From: Parafilimonas sp.
GTDB taxonomy: Bacteria > Bacteroidota > Bacteroidia > Chitinophagales > Chitinophagaceae
DNA: 5,766 bases
Direction: 5' to 3'
Assembly: GCA_025927795.1 (NCBI GenBank)
Contig: JAICKT010000294.1
Span: 1-5,766 of the forward strand
Under the pieces are notes generated by a model. The model searched no databases. It saw only the letters and a program-made list of their open reading frames with translations, and was not told where the DNA came from. Below, piece by piece: positions 1 to 5,766 of this stretch. A program made the translations under genes and the position numbers. Within the stretch, counting starts at the first letter, position 1, and each line of letters begins with the position of its first letter.

Positions 1-532
1 ATTTTTTAAAGCATTACCGCATCGCGTTGCAGCGCATAGTGAAGAAGTCTTTATCCGCAAAGATTCAAAATGGAATGTACCAGAGCCTGAGCTTGCTTTA
101 TTCATCAATTCAAAAGGAAATATAAGTGCTTATACAATTGGCAACGACATGAGCTCACGTGATATTGAAGGTGAAAATCCTTTGTATTTACCGCAGGCAA
201 AAGTGTATGAAAAAAGCGCTGCGCTTGGTCCTTGTTTATATGTATGCGAAAATCAAATTTCGTTAGATGCAAGCATTAGCATAAAAATTAAAAGAGGAAA
301 TGACGTTATGTTCGAAGGCTCTATTCAATTGAATCGCATGAAAAGAAAATTTGCTGAGCTTGCTGAATATTTATTTCGTGAAATGAAATTTGAGCACGGA
401 TGCTTTTTAATGACAGGCACCGGCATTGTTCCGCCAAATGATTTTACTTTAAATGAAGGTGATGAGGTGGAAATATCAATTGATGAAATTGGAACGTTGA
501 AAAATATTGTTTCTTACAATAACAAAAAATGA
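1..532 (+). CDS. Fumarylacetoacetate hydrolase-fold enzyme, C-terminal part (sugar-acid catabolism; 5' end outside window)
   Basis: The reading frame is open from base 2 to the TGA at 530-532, so the gene enters from the left. The ATG at 149 is an internal Met, not the start. The visible 176 residues are the C-terminal catalytic part of an FAH-family protein. It has the EPE pair (codons 83-91) and the Asp of GNDMSSRD (codon 146-148), which correspond to the three acidic ligands of the divalent metal in this family, followed by GENPLYLPQAK and ALGP. About 100-110 N-terminal residues are probably missing if the length is the usual 280-290. Family members include 2-keto-3-deoxy-D-arabinonate dehydratase and 2,4-diketo-3-deoxy-L-fuconate hydrolase. 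Followed by a fucose-type permease and a fucose-type dehydrogenase, one of these two roles is likely, but sequence alone does not separate them. Cytoplasmic. The family call is firm; the substrate is inferred. Confidence 0.88.
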   Translation, partial: FFKALPHRVAAHSEEVFIRKDSKWNVPEPELALFINSKGNISAYTIGNDMSSRDIEGENPLYLPQAKVYEKSAALGPCLYVCENQISLDASISIKIKRGNDVMFEGSIQLNRMKRKFAELAEYLFREMKFEHGCFLMTGTGIVPPNDFTLNEGDEVEISIDEIGTLKNIVSYNNKK

Positions 533-602
533 ACTTTTATATTTTGGCTTTGGTTCTTTATTTTCACCTTCACAAAATCTAACGAAGAAATAAAAATAAA
601 AC

Positions 603-1826
603 ATGGCGCTTGCAACCTCACAAACAAATATTTCTGTTGAACCACAAAAAGGCAGTTATATTTTTCCGTTGATATTAGTAACGAGTTTATTTTTTTTATG
701 GGGGCTCGCCTATGGTTTATTGGATGTACTTAATAAACATTTCCAGGTTTTATTAAACATTACCAAAACAAGGTCAACACTTTTGCAGGCTGCTTATTTT
801 GGCGCGTATTTTTCAGTTGCATTGCCCGCCGGTTTATTCATGAATAAATATGGTTACAAAAAAGGAATTATTACCGGTTTGCTTTTATATACAACCGGCG
901 CATTATTATTTTTTCCATCTGCAGAATATGAAAATTATAACTTCTTTTTGCTCTCATTATTCATACTCGCATCTGGGCTTACATTTTTAGAAACCGCTGC
1001 CAATCCATACATCACCGTTTTGGGCAAACCCGAAACATCAGAATTCAGATTGAATTTATCTCAAAGTTTTAACGGCGTTGGTGCATTTATCGGACCAATC
1101 ATTGGTGCCAATCTTTTTTTTGCAGCCGGCGGAGAAGAAAATTTAGATACAGTAAAATATGTTTATCTCGCAATTGCTGCGATTGTTTTTTTTGTTGCGT
1201 TGTTATTCATGAGAACGCCGTTACCCGAAATAAAAGAAGCAGAATTGGTTGATAGCAAACAACAAGATATAAAGCCTTTATTTAGTCACAAGCATTTTGT
1301 AGGTGCGTTTATTGCGCAATTTTTTTATGTAGCTGCACAGGTTGGTATCGCTGCGCTTTTCATTAATTATTGCACTGAAACAGATAAATCGATAGATAAC
1401 GCAAAAGCTTCTTATTTGCTTTCAATAAGTTTAATGTTATTTACCGCGGGGCGCTTTGCCGGAACTGCTTTAATGAAAGTTATTGCGCCAAATAAATTGC
1501 TTACTGCATATTCAATCATCAATATTATTTTATGCGCAGTTGTAGTAAGTGGTAAAGGAGCATTTTCAGTGTATTCACTGATGGCTGTTTTCTTTTTTGA
1601 AAGCATTATGTTTCCAACCATTTTTGCGTTGGGCGTAAAAAACTTAGGGCATAATACAAAACGTGGTGGTTCATTCATTATTATGTCAATTGCCGGAGGC
1701 GCATTTATGCCATATATTATGGGAATGCTTTCTGAAAAAAGTACAGCACAATCTTACATTGTGCCTTTGGTATGTTTTGTAATTGTTGCCTGGTATGGAT
1801 GGAAGGGCTACAAATCAAAATCATAA
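603..1826 (+). CDS. fucP: FucP-like L-fucose (or D-arabinose):H+ symporter, MFS/FHS family
   Basis: A 407-residue, strongly hydrophobic protein with about twelve membrane segments, matching the length of the FHS (fucose-galactose-glucose:H+) branch of the major facilitator superfamily. The first helix (about residues 20-40, FFLWGLAYGLLDVLN) carries Asp41, at the place of the FucP proton/sugar residue Asp46. Residues 129-135, LETAANP, carry Glu130, corresponding to FucP Glu135. An MFS loop motif, MNKYGYKKG, follows helix 2. E. coli FucP carries L-fucose, L-galactose and D-arabinose into the cytoplasm, so the neighbouring SDR and FAH-fold genes fit either sugar. The start at 603 follows an A-rich leader without a clear Shine-Dalgarno, common in Bacteroidota. 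It lies 70 bases after the FAH gene and 56 before the GH172 gene, consistent with one operon. Other FHS members transport glucose, galactose or N-acetylglucosamine, so the symbol rests partly on context. Confidence 0.85.
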   Translation: MALATSQTNISVEPQKGSYIFPLILVTSLFFLWGLAYGLLDVLNKHFQVLLNITKTRSTLLQAAYFGAYFSVALPAGLFMNKYGYKKGIITGLLLYTTGALLFFPSAEYENYNFFLLSLFILASGLTFLETAANPYITVLGKPETSEFRLNLSQSFNGVGAFIGPIIGANLFFAAGGEENLDTVKYVYLAIAAIVFFVALLFMRTPLPEIKEAELVDSKQQDIKPLFSHKHFVGAFIAQFFYVAAQVGIAALFINYCTETDKSIDNAKASYLLSISLMLFTAGRFAGTALMKVIAPNKLLTAYSIINIILCAVVVSGKGAFSVYSLMAVFFFESIMFPTIFALGVKNLGHNTKRGGSFIIMSIAGGAFMPYIMGMLSEKSTAQSYIVPLVCFVIVAWYGWKGYKSKS

Positions 1827-1882
1827 TTAAAATAAATTTCGGCTCTGCTTTTTTTTAATCAGTTAACTAAAAATATTTTCGA

Positions 1883-3037
1883 ATGAGAAAAATTATTTTA
1901 CCTGTTTTAATGATTGTTGCCATTTCAGCATCTGCACAGAATTATAATGGTATTGAATCAAACCTGAATAATTTGTATCGTTTAAGCGATGCAAAAACAC
2001 GTTCTATCAGTCCTGAAAATTTTAACGGCGCAAAAGGTGAAGGCGGTAAAGCCACAACAGGAACTGGTTCTAAGCCATCAAGAGATTTAGGCCAAGGTTG
2101 GAAAGTAAGCCCGAGTGTTGTCATCAAATCAAAAACAACATTTACGATTGCAGAAATAGATGGTCCGGGTTCAATACAACATATCTGGATGACACCAACC
2201 GGTAACTGGCGTTATTCTATTCTTCGCTTTTATTGGGATGATGAAACAACGCCTTCTGTTGAAGTGCCTGTCGGCGATTTTTTTTGTATGGGCTGGGGAC
2301 AATTTGCGCCGGTGCAATCCCTCTCAGTGTGTGTAAATCCGGGCAGTGGCTTTAATTGTTATTGGCCAATGCCATTCAAGAAAAAATGTAAGATTACAAT
2401 GGAGAATATTGATGATGAAGATATGTATTTGTATTACCAGGTTGATTATATTTTAACGCAGGTGCCTGATGATGCGGCCTATTTCCATGCACAATTTCGC
2501 CGTGTAAATCCTTTGCCCTACAAACAGGATTATACATTGGTTGATGGAATAAAAGGTCGCGGTCAATATGTGGGGACTTACATGGCGTATGGATCAAATA
2601 AAAATGGATGGTGGGGTGAAGGTGAAATAAAATTCTTTATGGATGGTGATACAAAGTTTCCAACGATTAACGGCACAGGTACCGAAGATTATTTTTGCGG
2701 CGCTTACGATTTTGATACGCACAAAAAAAATGAAGCGGGTGTTGATGAAAGTAATTACACAGAATTTTCTTCGCCATACACAGGTTTGCCGCAGGTAATT
2801 CGTGGTGACGGTCATTACAATATTGCACAGCGGTTTGGCTTGTATCGCTGGCATATAACAGACCCTATTCGTTTTGAAAAAGATTTAAAAGTAACAATAC
2901 AGGATTTAGGTTGGCGACATGATGGTCGTTATATGCCTTTGCAGGATGATATTGCAACAACTGTTTTTTGGTATCAAACTGAACCGCATGCACAGTTTCC
3001 TAAACTACCATCAAGAGATGAATTGGAAGTGAATTAA
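1883..3037 (+). CDS. Secreted GH172 (DUF2961) glycoside hydrolase, possible alpha-D-arabinofuranosidase
   Basis: A 384-residue protein with a Sec signal peptide: MRKII, a hydrophobic stretch to about residue 16, and a likely cleavage after ASA at residue 18. No lipobox Cys, so probably soluble in the periplasm or secreted. The mature part is a single DUF2961 domain of usual length, with GPGSIQHIWMT (about residues 94-104), RFYWDDE, VPVGDFFC and NGTGTEDYF (263-271). Glu268 in TEDYF matches, as I recall the family, the nucleophile of the characterised GH172 alpha-D-fructofuranosidase. The acid/base is not firmly assignable; Glu284, Glu289 and Glu294 are candidates, Glu289 having the spacing I remember from that enzyme. 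Characterised GH172 members cleave alpha-D-fructofuranosides or alpha-D-arabinofuranosides. Sitting between a FucP-type importer and a fucose/arabinose-type dehydrogenase, it probably supplies their sugar. No SusC/SusD pair or sulfatase is visible, so the polysaccharide source is unknown. Confidence 0.87.
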   Translation: MRKIILPVLMIVAISASAQNYNGIESNLNNLYRLSDAKTRSISPENFNGAKGEGGKATTGTGSKPSRDLGQGWKVSPSVVIKSKTTFTIAEIDGPGSIQHIWMTPTGNWRYSILRFYWDDETTPSVEVPVGDFFCMGWGQFAPVQSLSVCVNPGSGFNCYWPMPFKKKCKITMENIDDEDMYLYYQVDYILTQVPDDAAYFHAQFRRVNPLPYKQDYTLVDGIKGRGQYVGTYMAYGSNKNGWWGEGEIKFFMDGDTKFPTINGTGTEDYFCGAYDFDTHKKNEAGVDESNYTEFSSPYTGLPQVIRGDGHYNIAQRFGLYRWHITDPIRFEKDLKVTIQDLGWRHDGRYMPLQDDIATTVFWYQTEPHAQFPKLPSRDELEVN

Positions 3038-3045
3038 AATATTAG

Positions 3046-3059
3046 TGAATAATTATTCA
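3046..3059. repeat. Perfect 14-bp palindrome TGAATAATTATTCA between GH172 and SDR genes
   Basis: The sequence TGAATAATTATTCA equals its own reverse complement. It lies in the 41-base gap, 9 bases after the GH172 stop and 20 bases before the SDR start. There is no T-run behind it and the stem is AT-rich, so it is not a convincing terminator. It could be an operator half-site pair or chance in AT-rich DNA. Confidence 0.35.
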
Positions 3060-3078
3060 GTTTAAATTATTAAAAGCA

Positions 3079-3867
3079 ATGGATTTACAATTACAAGACA
3101 AGATAATCGTTGTTTCGGGCGGTGCAAAAGGTATTGGTGAAGGCATTGTAAAATTGCTGGCTGATGAGGGCGCTATACCTGTAATAATCGGCAGAAATGA
3201 AAAGGATAATTTAAAAACTGTTGACGAGATAACTGAATCAGGTGGCAAATGTTTCCAGGTAACTGCAGAATTAATAAATCCGCAGGCATGTGCAAATGCA
3301 ATTGAAGATGTACTGAAGGAATTTGGCGAAATACATGGACTTGTAAATAATGCAGGCGTTAATGATGGTGTAGGGTTAGAGTATGGAAATTATGAAGCAT
3401 TTGTTGCATCGTTGCATAAAAATCTTATTCACTATTATTTGCTGGCGCATTATAGTTTGCCGGCTTTGAAAAAAACAAAAGGTTCAATCGTAAACATTAG
3501 TTCCAAAACCGCAGAAACAGGTCAGGGCAACACATCTGCCTATGCTGCAGGTAACGGCGGAAGAAATGCTTTAACACGAGAATGGGCAGTTGAGTTATTA
3601 AAATATGGTATTCGTGTAAACGCAGTTGTTGTTGCAGAGTGCTGGACGCCATTGTATGAAAAATGGATTAACACTTTACCCGACCCTCAAAAAAAATTAA
3701 ATGAAATCACTGCAAAAATTCCGCTCGAAAACAGGATGACCACTGCAGAAGAAATTGCTAATACCGTCGCATTTTTATTGTCTGAAAAAAGCAGTCACAC
3801 AACAGGCCAGCTAATACATGTTGATGGCGGTTATGTGCATCTTGACAGAGCGTTGGTAAATGGCTGA
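3079..3867 (+). CDS. Short-chain dehydrogenase/reductase, L-fucose (D-arabinose) dehydrogenase-like, with altered YxxxK motif
   Basis: A 262-residue classical SDR, full length for the family. The Rossmann motif is SGGAKGIG (13-20), NNAG is at 90-93, the catalytic Asn is Asn115 (KNLIHYY), and Ser142 and Tyr155 have the standard 13-residue spacing. The expected Lys159 is Asn: the motif reads YAAGN, codons TAT GCT GCA GGT AAC. The overall pattern (NAGVNDGVGL, NISSKTA, TGQGNTS, ALTREWA, TPLYEKWI, SHTTGQ, VDGGYVHLDRAL) closely resembles bacterial L-fucose dehydrogenases as I remember them. WTPLYE also recalls mammalian HSD17B14, reported as an L-fucose dehydrogenase. Such enzymes oxidise C1 of L-fucose, often also D-arabinose, to the lactone with NAD(P)+. 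The gene ends the operon. The frame is intact, so this is not an obvious pseudogene, but activity is uncertain without the Lys. An alternative substrate role, 2-keto-3-deoxy-fuconate oxidation, is possible. Confidence 0.85.
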   Translation: MDLQLQDKIIVVSGGAKGIGEGIVKLLADEGAIPVIIGRNEKDNLKTVDEITESGGKCFQVTAELINPQACANAIEDVLKEFGEIHGLVNNAGVNDGVGLEYGNYEAFVASLHKNLIHYYLLAHYSLPALKKTKGSIVNISSKTAETGQGNTSAYAAGNGGRNALTREWAVELLKYGIRVNAVVVAECWTPLYEKWINTLPDPQKKLNEITAKIPLENRMTTAEEIANTVAFLLSEKSSHTTGQLIHVDGGYVHLDRALVNG

Positions 3868-4860
3868 TTACTTTAGTTCACCCGGCACAACTGTAATCTC
3901 CTGTTTTCTTCCACCTCTTAATACACTTAAATTTATTTTTTTACCAATCACTTCTTCGTTGAGATATTTATGCAAATTATCAACAGTGGCAACAGGTTTG
4001 TTTTCAAACTCCACAATTATATCGCCTGTTCTTATTTGATTATTGTAAACATTTGCATCGGCTAAAATTTCATACACATAAACACCTGTTTTTGTTTTTA
4101 AATGATTTGCACCAATCATGCGTTGTGTAAGATTAACCGGTTGCGCTGCTACACCCAATTGTGCACGTTTTACTTTGCCACGCATAATTAATTGCCCTGC
4201 TACATAAGCTGCAAGATTTGATGAAACTGCAAAACATAAACCTTGTGCAGCAGAAACAACAGCAGTATTTACACCGATAACTTTGCCTGCAGAATTAACC
4301 AACGGACCGCCACTGTTACCGGGGTTGAGCGCTGCATCAGTTTGAATAACATCATCAATCAATCTGCCATTATTTGCCCGCAACGTTCTTCCCAAAGCAC
4401 TTACTACACCGGCTGTAACCGTATGTTGCAAACCCATTGGATTACCAATAGCAATTGCAATTTGCCCCGCTTCCAATAAATCTGAATTTGTAAATTGTAA
4501 AGCTTTTAAATCGCCATCGTAAACCTTAAGTACAGCAATATCAGTTGACGGATCGGTGCCGATTAATGTTGCGTTTAGTTCAAGCCCATCTGCAAAACCC
4601 GCCTTAATTGAAATCGCATCTTCAACCACATGATTATTGGTTACAATATATCCATCAGAAGAAATGATAAATCCTGAACCCGAGCCGGGATTCTCAACAA
4701 TTTTTTTTGTTCGAGGATTTTGCAATTGCTTTATCACTTTAACATGAACAACAGCTTGTGCAATTGACTTAACAACACCTGCAACTGTTGATGAATAAAC
4801 ATCTAATAATTGCTCGTCTGTTGAAGCGGTTAAAATTATTTCGCTATTAAAATTTTCCAT
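3868..4860 (-). CDS. HtrA/DegP-family trypsin-like serine protease with one PDZ domain, no signal peptide
   Basis: Start chosen at the ATG at 4860 (330 residues). A TTG twelve bases upstream (4872) is also in frame and is directly preceded by an in-frame TGA, so no longer N-terminus exists. The S1C protease domain spans about residues 25-225: GSGSGFII (59-66), TNNHVV with catalytic His77, STDIAVL with Asp107, GNPMGL (139-144) and NPGNSGGP with Ser183. One PDZ domain follows at about residues 230-328 (GVYVYEI, IRTGDIIVEFENKPV, ITVVPG). HtrA proteases degrade or quality-check damaged proteins, usually in the periplasm. Here the N-terminus (MENFNSEIILTASTDEQ) has neither a signal peptide nor a membrane anchor, so the protein is probably cytoplasmic or uses an unrecognised route. 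Its stop abuts the SDR stop, tail to tail with no spacer. No functional link to the sugar operon is evident. Confidence 0.9.
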   Translation of the reverse strand: MENFNSEIILTASTDEQLLDVYSSTVAGVVKSIAQAVVHVKVIKQLQNPRTKKIVENPGSGSGFIISSDGYIVTNNHVVEDAISIKAGFADGLELNATLIGTDPSTDIAVLKVYDGDLKALQFTNSDLLEAGQIAIAIGNPMGLQHTVTAGVVSALGRTLRANNGRLIDDVIQTDAALNPGNSGGPLVNSAGKVIGVNTAVVSAAQGLCFAVSSNLAAYVAGQLIMRGKVKRAQLGVAAQPVNLTQRMIGANHLKTKTGVYVYEILADANVYNNQIRTGDIIVEFENKPVATVDNLHKYLNEEVIGKKINLSVLRGGRKQEITVVPGELK

Positions 4861-4968
4861 TAAAATGTTCAATCAACTGTTAGTCCAAATAAAAAACACG
4901 GAAATTTTGACAGTATTTCTATGATTTGTATTTGACATTTATTTATTCTTACACTCGCAATTTATTAT
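4861..4968. other. Intergenic region between the divergent protease gene and DUF1905 remnant
   Basis: This AT-rich stretch of 108 bases lies between the protease start (minus strand) and the start of the decayed DUF1905 gene (plus strand), so it should carry the protease promoter. I see no clean match to the Bacteroidota -7 TAnnTTTG element at an appropriate distance on either strand, and no ribosome binding site of Shine-Dalgarno type before the protease ATG. Confidence 0.4.
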
Positions 4969-5195
4969 ATGCAATTCTCAGCAAGAATATATAGGATAGG
5001 CATCAACCCTTATGTGCTTCTTCCCGCTAAGATTCTAAAAAAATTATTTAAAGATGCGGGAAAAGAAAAAGGCAATATTCCGTTAAGCTGATCATAAATT
5101 TTCTTAAGACTGAAGAATCAGTTAACAGGAACATACAAAGAGCACTCGATTTTTTATCAGGCGATGCAATATTTATTGGTCGTGATAAACCATAA
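4969..5195 (+). pseudogene. Decayed DUF1905-family gene (YdeI/OmpD-associated type), central part deleted
   Basis: An ATG at 4969 opens 40 codons to a TGA at 5089-5091. The peptide (ARIYRIGINPYVLLP, LFKDAGKEKGNIPLS) matches the N-terminus of DUF1905 proteins. Immediately after, in another frame (from 5091), runs INFLKTEES, NRNIQRALDFLSG, FIGRDKP and then TAA at 5193-5195. This matches the C-terminal end of the same kind of protein, as found in two-part DUF1905/YdeI proteins of roughly 150-160 residues. The middle, about 85-90 residues, is absent and the two ends are out of frame, pointing to an internal deletion near 5086-5093. The family's biochemical role is not established. Most of the 396-base stretch between the protease start and the next gene is explained by this remnant. 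The 61 bases after it (5196-5256) hold nothing I can identify. Family recognition is from memory of the conserved ends. Confidence 0.78.
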
Positions 5196-5256
5196 GAATT
5201 CCAATCATTGGATGGGAATCAGTGAAGGCTTTAAATAATTAAATGTATATCATGAA

Positions 5257-5766
5257 TCAATTTGAATTGATAATTTCCAAATGCGCTAAGTGATGAAACC
5301 CGTGCCAGGCATACATTGCAACAATTTCATGCAGGCTCAATGTTACTTTATATTCAGGATGAAAAATTGTTTTATTAAATGATTCTGCAGGCAATGATTG
5401 CAAAATAAATATCCATCGTTTCATTAAAAGCTGAAGCAATGTTATTGAATCCTGTATGCTTTCATATTCACTGTCTGCAAGTTTTGCGCACTCATTTTCA
5501 CTATAAGGTTTAAGCGAAGATTGTTCTTCAGTAAGCAACCATTTCGTGCGCATGTAAGCATTTATAAATACATCAACCAAATGATTAAACAATTGCTTTG
5601 CATTCCATCCTCCTTCGCGATAAGTTTTATTTAAATTCTCTTTTTTAAAATTGATAAAAACTTCATTTAATGATTTTGGAAAACTTTTCAATCGTTCAAT
5701 TGATTGCAAAGTTTCTTCGTAATTATAATCTTTACCAAATTCAAATCTGCCTGTTGGATATCTTAG
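5257..5766 (-). CDS. DinB/YfiT-like metal-dependent protein (putative bacillithiol S-transferase), 5' end outside window
   Basis: The frame stays open from the TGA at 5257-5259 to the right edge. The visible 169 residues begin LRYPTGRFEFGKDYNYEE, which matches the usual extreme N-terminus of YfiT-type proteins, so only a few codons are probably missing. The in-frame TTG at 5709 is internal. The DinB four-helix-bundle signature is present: YREGGWNAKQLFNHLVD, YMRTKWLL, LKPYSE, then YAWHGFHHLAHL near the C-terminus. The first metal-ligand His is in FNHLVD (codon 5581-5583). The other two are in WHGFHH (codons 5302-5304 and 5290-5292, four residues apart), matching the three-His Ni/Zn site of Bacillus YfiT/BstA. 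BstA adds the thiol bacillithiol to electrophilic compounds; some Bacteroidota make bacillithiol, so this role is plausible but unproven. Cytoplasmic. It has no apparent tie to its neighbours. Confidence 0.85.
   Translation of the reverse strand, partial: LRYPTGRFEFGKDYNYEETLQSIERLKSFPKSLNEVFINFKKENLNKTYREGGWNAKQLFNHLVDVFINAYMRTKWLLTEEQSSLKPYSENECAKLADSEYESIQDSITLLQLLMKRWIFILQSLPAESFNKTIFHPEYKVTLSLHEIVAMYAWHGFHHLAHLEIINSN

Noticed and set aside
149..532. A 127-residue gene starting at the ATG at 149
   Set aside because: The same frame is open to the left edge and encodes continuous FAH-family sequence, including the metal-binding EPE motif, so this Met is internal.
1412..1678. Minus-strand open frame inside the permease gene
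   Set aside because: It is antisense to a well-supported membrane transporter and shows no recognisable domain; a shadow frame. The minus-strand frames inside the GH172 gene, the minus-strand frame overlapping the start of the SDR gene (3057-3248), and the plus-strand frame inside the protease gene are rejected for the same reason.
4861..4872. TTG at 4872 as the protease start
   Set aside because: It adds only four residues, is a rarer start codon, and an ATG follows in frame at 4860; the ATG is preferred, though the TTG cannot be fully excluded.
4932..4937. TTGACA hexamer as a sigma-70 -35 box upstream of the DUF1905 remnant
   Set aside because: No -10-like hexamer lies at 16-18 bases, and Bacteroidota promoters use a different consensus; probably chance.
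5200..5212. Small inverted repeat TCCAATCATTGGA after the DUF1905 remnant as a terminator
   Set aside because: The arms are six bases around a single central base, there is no T-run on either side, and the stem is weak; nothing supports termination.
5196..5256. Short frame ending NHWMGISEGFK before a TAA, possibly a second gene remnant
   Set aside because: Too short to identify with any family and without a start or leader; not supportable.
5707..5709. TTG at 5709 as the start of the YfiT-like gene
   Set aside because: The frame continues upstream to the window edge with a typical YfiT N-terminus (LRYPTGRF), so the true start lies beyond the window.

Overview
The window looks like chromosomal DNA of a Bacteroidota bacterium, most likely from a Chitinophagaceae-like lineage. 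The reasons are the low GC content, A-rich leaders without clear Shine-Dalgarno sequences, and protein families typical of that phylum (FHS-type sugar permease, DUF2961/GH172 glycosidase, DUF1905 protein). No RNA genes, insertion sequences or CRISPR arrays are visible. This lineage call is inference, not a database result.

Left part (1-3867, plus strand): four genes in one direction with gaps of 70, 56 and 41 bases. They are the C-terminal 176 residues of a fumarylacetoacetate-hydrolase-fold (FAH) enzyme, a FucP-like sugar:proton symporter, a secreted GH172 (DUF2961) glycosidase, and a short-chain dehydrogenase closely resembling L-fucose dehydrogenases. Together they read as a sugar-release, import and oxidation operon for L-fucose or the stereochemically matching pentose D-arabinose. 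GH172 would free the sugar in the periplasm, FucP would import it, the SDR would oxidise C1 to the lactone, and the FAH-fold enzyme would act on the 2-keto-3-deoxy (or 2,4-diketo-3-deoxy) acid. The lactonase and sugar-acid dehydratase are not in the window and may lie upstream. GH172 members include alpha-D-arabinofuranosidases and alpha-D-fructofuranosidases, so D-arabinose from a D-arabinofuranosyl glycan is an attractive substrate. The most striking detail is that the SDR has Asn where the catalytic Lys of the YxxxK motif should be.

Right part (3868-5766): a minus-strand HtrA-type serine protease with one PDZ domain converges on the operon, its stop codon directly abutting the SDR stop. 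It has an intact catalytic triad but no signal peptide or membrane anchor. Upstream of it, on the plus strand, is a decayed DUF1905-family gene (4969-5195) that keeps its N- and C-terminal ends but lacks the middle. The window ends inside a minus-strand DinB/YfiT-like (bacillithiol-transferase-type) gene whose first few codons lie beyond the right edge.
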